From Cinnamomum chago (taxonomy: Eukaryota; Streptophyta; Magnoliopsida; Laurales; Lauraceae): DNA of 64,000 nucleotides. The stretch covers positions 33,150,501-33,214,500 of the forward strand of contig CP142453.1 in the NCBI GenBank assembly GCA_038049695.1. The letters are read 5' to 3'. The position numbers and the translations under genes were made by a program. Each line of letters starts with the position of its first letter. The first letter of the stretch is position 1. A model generated the notes under the pieces. That model saw nothing but the letters and a program-made list of their open reading frames with translations. It was not told where the DNA came from and searched no databases. Of this stretch, positions 56,090 through 64,000 are shown piece after piece.

Positions 56090-56490
56090 ATTGACTTTTT
56101 TTTTTGTATAAAGGGTAACTGTATTGAGAAAGAGGAGAAAGAATTACAAATGCACAGAAGGCTCCATAGAGGGAGCAAAGAACAACGAAAAAAAAAGAGG
56201 CCAACAAACCAAAAAGGCCAGAACAAATGCAGAACAGCCTAGGAGGTAGAGTTAACTTGAACTCTAAAAAAAATAAGGAGGGAGTTGAGCTGCTGACTCA
56301 CAAAAGGCTTGGATATCTTTCTGAAAGAGAAGCAGAGGTCTTCATTCAGCAGGGCTATGATTTGGTGGTAGGTGAGGTGGTGACCTTCAAAGGTTGCAAC
56401 ATTCTTGACTTAAAATCAGGTAAATTGGCAGGTAGAAGAACAGTGTTTGGCGGGTTAAACAGCTTGCATTTACAGCCACAACCGAGTTGA
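56090..56490 (-). mobile_element. Possible retroposon 3' end with poly-A
   Basis: On the minus strand a stretch ending '...ctcaatacagttacccttta' runs into A10 (a T run at 56097-56108 on plus), like a LINE or processed transcript inserted in minus orientation. The body (56227-56490) has a plus frame (LSEREAEVFIQQGYDLVVGE) that I do not recognise. No target-site duplication was resolved. Confidence 0.35.
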
Positions 56491-57639
56491 CCAATGTATT
56501 AATCAGGGTGAAAATGTAAATATGGTGGGGTCAGCACTTATCACCCCTGAGAGGAACATTATTAGACCAAATATCAGCAGTGAACAAGCATGCCATGAAA
56601 CAAAGTCACAAACAGCCATAAAGGCCCCAGAAACAGCCCTCTTGTGCCAAATACAGAGGCCAATGCTCCCACTGTTGGCATTGCCATGTGATGTGTTACA
56701 ATGTTAGTGGTTCACCATTGCCAACCATGTGGCCAACAAGAATAGTCCATTAATATTGCCAGTTCACCACCTCTGTTATTGTCTCTCATGAGAAAGCTAG
56801 AAGCCCCAGAACAAAAAGAAAAAATGTCCATCTCACAAGAAGTTCTGAAATTGTACATAAAAAGTTTCTCCAAGCCATTTTGTTCTCGTCCACTCATGGT
56901 AGATGCCCTATGCATGTTTGGCAGTTTTTTATTGGTTTTATCGAGGAAAGAGTGTGGAGAAAACATTATTGGTGAGAGAAACAACTCATGATTTGTCTTC
57001 TTAATTGTTTTTGTAAAGGAACTCCATGATTAGTCATATCATGAGTAGTTCACAAATTAAAGCAGATGAAGAGTGACTTGTAGCTCCACTGTTTATCCCT
57101 GTTTGTTTTTAATGTGGTAGACAAACAGTAGGGTGAAGCGCTCTCAGCCATCTGAAATTTGACCACACCCACATTTAGTTGGTGAAAAAGGAGTGGAAAA
57201 ATAAAATTATAGCAACCAAAATTTTCACCTTTTACTTTACCATCCATCCGAAATTTACTGGAACTCATAGAATTCCTTTATGAAAAGTTTCTGAATTTCC
57301 AAACAAGGTGGAGTTTTTGAATGCTCATTTGCACAAAATTGTAAAGGGGCTGGAATTTCTAAATTTCCAAAGGTCATTTAAGAGTTTTTAAGTGATTGAA
57401 ATTTTAAAATGCTTCGGTAGAAACAAGAACATTTGCAAATGCTAGTAAACAAGATATCACATCATCTTTAAAAATCCCCAACATCCCAAACTCCTATAAG
57501 AAATTCTAGTAAAAAAACAAGCCTAGCGTAGCATGTAAATGTACGGTAAGCATTGTAATAGGAGGAAAGATGTTGTTGGCAAAGTCTCAATGTAAGAGAA
57601 ATTTATGAACTAACTAGGAAGTCTGGAATAATCACCCAT
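56491..57639. other. Intergenic, no gene seen
   Basis: Short frames only. Near 57480-57530 'gaaattctagtaaaaaaacaagcct' resembles the right end of the MITE at 10652-11101, so a partial relative may lie here. Confidence 0.4.
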
Positions 57640-58160
57640 GATGATGGTGTAGGTCGGAGTTTGTAGCGTAAGCTTTGGATTGAGTACCACGAGAATGCTA
57701 CAAAGCCAGAGACCGATCTACATGAAGGATGGGGTTGTGTATTTGTGAAGAGGCTAGTGGAGATTTACTAGAAATCTCTCCCACTCAAATCACTCCCTAT
57801 TGTCCACTGGCTTATAGATGGATGCCTAATGATTGAGCTAATTGGTGGATGGATTGGATCTTAATAATAGCCGAAAAGAAGAAGATGGGGATCCCGGATT
57901 TGTGTTTCTTCTTCCCCATTGCACCCTCCTTATATAACCATGGTGAAAAGAATCAGTGAAGAGAGGCATAATGAGGTTTTCATTGGCCTTTTCTATTCCC
58001 TCATTGAAGAAGAGGAAACGAAAGAGACGTTTTAGAGTGGGGGGCGTTTTTCCTATATGTGGTTGGGGCCAAAGTTAGCCTGACGTTGGCAGTAGGCCCC
58101 AATCCACTAAGGCTAACAGATGGATGCAGGGCTGATGCGTTTTCTCAAGTGAATATAGTG
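57640..58160 (+). other. LTR-like segment with TATA motif (ends not found)
   Basis: A GC-richer stretch contains 'ccctccttatataacc' (57926-57941) followed by 'gcgttttagagtggggggcg', the look of an LTR promoter region. I could not find TG...CA ends with a duplication, so it stays unassigned. A SINE seems to be inserted at its right side. Confidence 0.3.
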
Positions 58161-58167
58161 TCACATA

Positions 58168-58320
58168 CTTGGGAGTTGGTGGATTGGCATAAGGTATGGG
58201 TTTGCTTCCCAGATCTTATGTTCGAAATCCGCCCTAACTTTGTCAGGTGTGTGTTTGTGTGGGTTTAGTGGCGCCACCCGGGGGAATAGTCTTGTTGGGT
58301 CAAAGACCTCATGGATACCC
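58168..58320 (+). mobile_element. SINE family 2 (longer copy)
   Basis: The A-box-like TTGGTGGATTGGCATAAGG and B-box-like TTATGTTCGAAATCC precede a body shared with 17541-17665 ('gtgtgtttgtgtgggttta', 'ttgggtcaaagacctca'). The tail is AT-rich, without pure poly-A. No target-site duplication was identified. Confidence 0.6.
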
Positions 58321-60746
58321 ATATTATATATTAAATGAAAAGAGATTATAGTTTCTATTCCGAGTCCAATTGATTTCTTTTCCTTAGCATATTGTATTTA
58401 GTGTCACAAGCTGGTGTTGATATTTGCTATTGGAGATTTTATATTAGAGTGTAGTTCTTGGGAGTAGATGCCATGATCTGATCTAACACAAACATGTATT
58501 ACAAGCATTTGGTTATAATATTCATTTTTTCATAATTAATATTTTTGTTTGGGCTGAAGAAGGCTTTGGAGGCATTATTAAAGGGAAGTCCCAGTCCTTA
58601 CCTCTGTATCCAATGTTAGCTGCATAGAAGATCTTGCCAAAAAGATGAACTGGATATGGTAAAAGTACATAGTAAAAAGATGAAGATATGTTAGAGCTGG
58701 GTTGATTTTGCAGACTCCTTGAGCATGTACATGGGCTATACGTACGGAAGAAGACTTTTAAGAACTGTTTCTCTCTCCTACAAAAGTAGATTTGTAGGTT
58801 GTAAGCCTCCTTTTTTTTGTGCAAAAGATGTAGATTTATAGGTTGTAAGCTTGTTTTGTAGCCTTGGCAATATCAGTTGTAATTTGTACAGTTAATGAAC
58901 TCCATTATTTCCATTTTATCAGATGACGTCTTAGAAGAGTAGTTAAATGTATTGTATTCATTACCAAAGCACACTTAGCACTAGTCACCTAGGCACTGCG
59001 TTTCGGGACCTCCCGCACTGCACCAAAAATTGCAATTAGGAACGGTTTTGAACCTTTATACAGTTTGCTTACTAATCTTTCGTTTGACTATTGTATCTGG
59101 AATGATTTTTTTTTGTTCCGTTGGTTTGCTATAAAACTTAAATATGAGACCGGATGCTTACTTTAGTCACTTGTTTTGTTGAAGGTACAATTACATGTTT
59201 GTGTTTTGCATGCTTAGAGATGCTACACTACAGAAATAATCAGGTCCTAAAATATTAGCCCAACCAGAACAATTTAGCATAATCCTCTGTCTGATCCAAA
59301 TATATCAATTGATGTTAAGAACTTTGGAAAATGTGAAAACCATTTATTATGAAAAATTAAGTACAAATAAATTTGAGAATTGCATTTATTTAAACTTGAA
59401 TATGTCTGAGAACCTCAATAAAATGAGTATAAGCTAGTATTTAAAGTTCACCATTGAACTACTTCGGTGACTAAATCCAGACCGTCGGTTTCATAATGGC
59501 CTCTTTTTTTTTTCATGACAATGATAACATGCCTTTAACCACCAAATCACCTACTTTTAATTTAAATCTTATACATCAATTATAGTTACATTCCTTTTCC
59601 AAATATGGAAAGAATTATTAGATATATTGAAGGCAACATTATATTAAAATCTGAATTTTTTATAAGTTACTTTTGCAAAGACTATTAAATCCAAGTATTT
59701 TTTAGTTGGAGGCGACATAAAATAGCACGTTATAATTTTCTGTGGGGCCACTTCATTTATTTATGTGACTCAAATATATTATGTAATTTATTTTTTTATT
59801 AAATATATAAATAAATTCTTTAATTATTCTATGCTAAAAGCTTTTTTTCATGCTGTTTGGCTAACCAAACAACTATATATGCTTTTGCGGTTAAAGAGCA
59901 AATACAGAAGTTGAGCTAACCAAACAACATTTTTCTTAAAAAGCTATTTTAAATTTAAAAAAGAACCAGTGACTTCCAATAAGCCGAACCAAACACCCTA
60001 AATGACATGCACAGCAAGTACAGGCAGAGGGATAACTTGCACACAGTAAGGACCTCTTTAAACAGTATAAGAGAAGGGTTTATGCAGTACTAAGTTTTTT
60101 TTGTTTGGCCATAACCTATGACAGATAAACAAAGTGGCCGGTGCTTAGATTTACATGTAAAATGAGTGCGAAGTAATCCAAGTTCAGGGGATCCAGACAT
60201 TGCCCATCCAAACTTGGCCTAAGAGCTCAAGACCTTGTTTTTCTAACTTATCTATTCCGAAGCTCCAGATTGAAACATTAGTACTGTCCTTGTCCAGTAA
60301 GGTACATTAATATTAGACAGTTTGATTTGCATGCATCACCACCAAAGTTAGCTCCCCAGAGAGTGCACAGTGGACGGGTAATGAAACCATTATATGATTG
60401 ATTATTTAAGAATGCATCATACTCCCAAGTACAAACATACTAAAGTGAATCATTCAGTTTCCTCATTTGTCTTCATAAATCAGGACCATTTCAGGCCTTT
60501 AGATAAAAAGGGAAGAAAGAAACCATGCCAAGGCATAGGTCCTGCATTCCTGCTTGTAATTAACAAGAACTCATTATAGATGGTGAATAGTAAACCCATC
60601 ATTTGATGACACTTGCCTGGCAAAAAAATAAAGTACAGGAAAGTCAGCACAATCATTAATAACTTCGATTGATTTTCCTCACGTTTCTGATGTGCCCATG
60701 TCACTAGTTTCTTCTCTTTCCTTTGTTTTCTTTTTGTGTTAGTAGC
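58321..60746. other. Intergenic, no gene seen
   Basis: AT-rich sequence. Around 59838-60000 'ctaaccaaacaac' occurs twice and 'ccgaaccaaacacccta' ends the segment, suggesting part of a MITE without a recognisable left end. Confidence 0.45.
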
Positions 60747-60754
60747 TTGCTTTG

Positions 60755-60897
60755 CATGGCGGACCAGAATTTTTATTTGGGTTGTGCTAAAATTTTGATA
60801 GACTTAACACTTAAATAAAAAACTTTTGTTAGACTTTACTTAGACTTTTTTAATTACTAAATAGAACCAATATGTTTTCCTCGTAGGTCCGCCCTTG
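60755..60897. mobile_element. hAT MITE, GGCGG-end family, 143-bp form
   Basis: The left end reads CATGGCGGACCAGAATTTTT and the reverse complement of the right end reads CAAGGGCGGACCTACGAGG. TTGCTTTG (60747-60754) and TTGCTCTG (60898-60905) form an 8-bp duplication with one change. Non-coding. Confidence 0.82.
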
Positions 60898-60905
60898 TTG
60901 CTCTG

Positions 60906-61369
60906 CCTTCTTCTTAGCATGAATTAGCACACGCCTTGCATGTGGCTGCATCTCTCGCACTTGACGTGGAAGCATGAAGCATCACATATGGCTCTAGAGG
61001 CTGATCACCAAAGTGATGCTCGCTGTCTATAAAGATTTTCATTTTTGGATCTAGATCTCTCCACCACTCAACCCAAAAATTAAAATTTTTTGTATTGATT
61101 CTATTTTCCTAAAAGGAAAGGTTATTTAATACTTTTTTTAATTGACTTTTAATCTTCATTTTTAACCACTTATGGTGTGAATTCTATTCAATTCCTATAC
61201 ATTAATGCAAAGTAGTAGGTCCTACAAGATGAAGGATAAGGAGAAAAACAAAAGAAAAATGAAGATCAAATTTACAGGCAGGATTGGCAAAGAAGGTAAC
61301 AACAGTGGAAATGGTCACAGTTTTTAAGTGACCGACCAATATAGTCTCAACTCTCAAGCTTAACGAGCA
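60906..61369. other. Spacer between two hAT MITEs
   Basis: No gene or repeat is recognised. Confidence 0.5.
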
Positions 61370-61377
61370 TTGGAATG

Positions 61378-61557
61378 CAATGGCGGATCCGGAATTTTCA
61401 TTTGGGTGGTGCTGGCATGCTCAAGCTAAGAAATAAAATAATAAAATAAAAATCTTAAGGCCTTATTTAAGGATTTTTCCGAAGGCCTTATTTAAGGATT
61501 TTTCTGAACCTCATTGGTGCGGTCTCACCTATGTGGTTGCACTTAGGTCCGCCACTG
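61378..61557. mobile_element. hAT MITE, GGCGG-end family, 180-bp form
   Basis: The left end reads CAATGGCGGATCCGGAATTT and the reverse complement of the right end reads CAGTGGCGGACCTAAGTGC. A perfect 8-bp duplication, TTGGAATG, flanks it (61370-61377 and 61558-61565). Inside, 'aaggccttatttaaggattttt' is duplicated in tandem. Confidence 0.9.
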
Positions 61558-61630
61558 TTGGAATGTACTCTTTGCGCATGCGTATGTAAAAGGAATAGAG
61601 ATATCATTTATGTTTTAAGTAAGCCTAAAT

Positions 61631-61789
61631 CCTGAACGGCTCTTTACGTTAGTGGTAAGGAGTGACAGTTTTTACTAAGATGTTTTGGGTTCGAACCTGG
61701 CCTCCTCCTTCTTTGCATATGTGCGAGTTTCCATCAACTCAAGCTGTGTCCCAGTATCCCTTCTCTGGGTTACCAAAAAAAAAAAAAAA
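61631..61789 (+). mobile_element. tRNA-derived SINE, family 3 (copy 2)
   Basis: 'gaacggctctttacgttagtggtaaggagtg' and the B-box-like TTGGGTTCGAACCTGG match the head of 54401-54626, and a run of about 15 A bases ends it. The middle is shorter. The target-site duplication is unclear. Confidence 0.7.
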
Positions 61790-62074
61790 TTTAAACTTTT
61801 ACAGCTATATACAAGAATAAGATAATGCACAATGGGCAAGGCCCCAACAATAAAAAGTGGAACCACAACAGTGACACGGATCCAAAACGAACCGAAGCTA
61901 CCCCCAGCAATTTGTTCCTGTGGAAGCTAAACATAATTCAATATCAAGGAATAGCAATACTCACAAAGCATGGGTAAAGTGTTTCAAGAGACAAGAAACA
62001 ATAATACAAAGTGCTATACCAGGTAGAACTTGTCAATTAGTTTCCTCCCTGTCAAGCAGGCATCTTGTAAGTAT

Positions 62075-62917
62075 TGTTGAGTGTTGGCTAATTCATGTGG
62101 GTGGACAAAACATGGTATTTCATGTAATTTGCAATTTTTAGTTGGACCACTTCGTGTTGAAGAAGAATTCCAAAGCAGCAGGAAACAGGGAGTTTTCAGC
62201 AAACAGACTGACCGATCGATCGGACCACATGATCGATTGATCGCCCAGAAAAGGCTTTCAGTTAAAAGTCAGTCCAATCGATCGGACCAGAAAAGGCCTC
62301 AGTTAAAAGACAGACCGATCGATCGGACAGCGGCGAGCCTCAACTATTTTTTAGCAGTACCCTTCTTATGCCTTGTTGTCCAATCCTATTCGAACCCAAT
62401 CTCTCCCACACGATTCCATAAGCTTATTTAAGGGTTTATCCCCTTCAGAAACCACACAACTCTTAGATCAAAACCCTAGATTATCCTTAGAGAGATTAAC
62501 TTCCTCCAGAGAGTTCTTCTGAGAGATTCATGTGCTGAAGCCTTGTTCTCTGGAGATTTCCCACTCATGTTCCAGTCAATTCGTCTTGTTTAAGGCATGG
62601 AGATTGAAGTACTAGAGAAGGTGAACGGCATGGTCGTCGGCAAGAATCACTGTGGTCCTTAGGTTGAGATCAACTGTAAAAGGGGAGTGAGTTTCTTTTG
62701 TAACCTTTGATTTTTTAGTGCTTGATCTTTCTGGACTGGTGCTAGGTCCCGTGGTTTTTTCCCCACTCAGGGTTTTCCACGTAAAAAATACTTGTGTCCA
62801 TCTTCTTGGTTGCTTGCTTGATTAACTTAGGTTTTTGTTTCCGTATTCGTATCTGTGCTGGGATTTATTTTATTTTTCTGTTAGGGTTTTTGTTTATCAA
62901 CCCTCCAGGGATTTTCA
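62075..62917 (+). mobile_element. 5' LTR of a Ty1/copia retrotransposon
   Basis: It starts TGTTGAGTGTTGG, the usual start of plant copia LTRs, and its end is placed at ...GGATTTTCA, just before the primer binding site, giving about 843 bp. The middle (62211-62327) has three CGATCGATCGG-type palindromes separated by two copies of 'cagaaaaggc.ttcagttaaaag'. The 3' LTR would lie outside the window, so the LTR pair and the duplication cannot be checked. Confidence 0.75.
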
Positions 62918-62919
62918 CT

Positions 62920-62933
62920 TGGTATCAAAGCCA
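62920..62933 (+). promoter_or_regulatory. Primer binding site (initiator tRNA-Met)
   Basis: TGGTATCAAAGCC matches the complement of the 3' end of plant initiator tRNA-Met (TGGTATCAGAGCC) except one base, and lies just after the LTR end. It is the expected start of minus-strand DNA synthesis. Confidence 0.85.
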
Positions 62934-62976
62934 GTTCACACTAACTTGTTGTGTGAAATCTTCACAGATTTCTGAT

Positions 62977-64000
62977 ATGGATATTATTAGAGATGGATCT
63001 TCTATTTCCAAACCCCCTCTCTTGGATGGATCGAACTACCATTATTGGAAAGTTCGTATGACTGCTTTCCTTCAATCCATAGATGTGGATGTCTGGAACT
63101 GTGTGGAATTTGGTTACACCAAGCCTACTGTCACCACTGATGGCAACAAGATCATTGAAAAACTCATGCCTCAATGGACCAAGGAGGATAAACAAGCCTT
63201 CAATTTTAATAGTAGAGCCTTAAATGCCATTTTTAATGGTGTTTCTCCTTCTGAATTTCGTCAGATATCTATTTGCAAAACTGCTAAGGAAGCATGAGAT
63301 ATATTAGAAACTGTTCATGAAGGTACTCTCAAAGTTAAGCAAGCCAAACTTCAGAATTTGGCTACTGCGTTTGAAAATCTGAAAATGGATGAAAATGAAG
63401 TTTTTGATGATTTCAATGATAAATTGTCTGCTATTGTGAATTCTACTTTCTACTTGGGTGAAGTCATTCCTGAACACAAAATTGTTAAAAGGATTCTATG
63501 ATCTCTTCCTGAGAGATTTGACCCAAAAGTAATAGCAATTGAGGAGTCTAGCAATTTGGATTTAATCAAAGTTGATCAGTTAGTTGGCAACATGCAAACC
63601 TTTGAAGTCAATCTCAAAAAAACAAAGAAAGCTAAAGGAATGGCTTTGAAGTCTCATCTGGAGCATGATAATGACTCTGAACAAGAGACTGAAGACCCGG
63701 ACATTGATGCTCTCTTTGTTAAAAAGTTTAAATTTTTTTTGAAAAATGACAAGAAGGATTTTAAAAAGAATTTTAAAAATACTTCACAAAAAGGACAAAA
63801 TAAGCCTTCTTTGTTTAAATCCAATGCTGGTCAAAATCTTGAGAAAAATGTGTCCAAAATTCCCCCCAAGGATACTCACTGTTATGAATGCAAAGGTTTT
63901 GGTCACTATGCTTCTCAATGTGTCAATAGAACTTTCCGATCTCAAGGAAAGGTTTTGAATGTCACGTGGGATGATGATTCAGATCAAGATTGCAATGACA
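62977..64000 (+). pseudogene. Ty1/copia gag, two premature stops, continues past window
   Basis: From the ATG at 62977 (MDIIRDGSS) the frame gives the copia gag core: PPLLDGSNYHYWKVRMTAF, then VW..VE.GY, FNSRALNAIF and the AKEA.DILETVHEGT block, then PKVIAIEESSNLDL. A zinc knuckle CYECKGFGHYASQC (CX2CX4HX4C) lies at 63880-63921. Gag would form the particle that packages element RNA. Two in-frame TGA codons (63295 and 63499) stand where relatives have Trp and Arg, so the element is inactive or depends on others. The frame is otherwise kept for over 1 kb, so decay is recent. The frame also extends upstream into the LTR (62794), but the ATG after the primer site is the better start. Confidence 0.9.

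Noticed and set aside
62794-63297. 167-codon frame as a complete protein
   Set aside because: Its start lies in the LTR upstream of the primer binding site, and its end is a premature TGA in copia gag. The real gag start is taken as 62977.

Overview
The window looks like nuclear DNA from a flowering plant with a repeat-rich genome. It is AT-rich, has very few genes, and is full of plant transposons: Ty1/copia, solo LTRs, a Cassandra-type TRIM, CACTA, hAT, fold-back MITEs, tRNA-derived SINEs and LINE ends. The recognisable proteins are all from plant-only families. I cannot place the species. There are no operons, ribosome binding sites or CRISPR arrays. Several of the longest reading frames open at non-ATG codons, so I moved starts to the first ATG and used splice signals where visible.

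Three loci look intact. (1) An ERD15/CID1-like gene on the minus strand: CDS 5019-5393, acceptor at 5445, and a probable leader exon at 9951-10203 behind a TATA box at 10229, giving a leader intron of about 4.5 kb. (2) A plus-strand coiled-coil gene resembling the C-terminal part of COP1-interactive protein 1 (37019-38467), with a possible leader exon near 33150-33317. (3) A minus-strand plant calmodulin-binding protein of 1015 residues (44845-47892), with an upstream ORF and a probable intron just after its stop. The three are unrelated in function. A relic of phosphoenolpyruvate carboxylase exon 1 lies at 1130-1270.

Layout: 350-1008 solo LTR, then the PEPC relic; 5-10.2 kb ERD15 locus; 10.6-18.7 kb MITEs, an hAT element and SINEs; 18.7-23.6 kb AT-rich and featureless; 23.6-28.8 kb a three-level nest (long solo LTR containing a CACTA element containing a tandem Cassandra-like TRIM with 5S rRNA-derived LTRs); 30.1-31.2 kb an hAT element with another hAT MITE inside; 31.5-32.7 kb a decayed copia pol fragment between direct repeats; 33.1-38.5 kb the CIP1-like locus, whose presumed leader intron holds a 1.5 kb hAT element and a LINE relic; 43.9-48 kb the calmodulin-binding gene; 50.3-51.4 kb an hAT element filled by a pyrimidine tract; 52.1-61.8 kb LINE, SINE and hAT MITE copies; 62.1-64 kb the 5' LTR, primer binding site and gag of a copia element running off the window.

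The strongest material is in the transposons. Many have exact or near-exact target-site duplications (TSDs), so boundaries are good to the base. Every stop codon breaking the three retroelement ORFs can be explained as a C-to-T or G-to-A transition.
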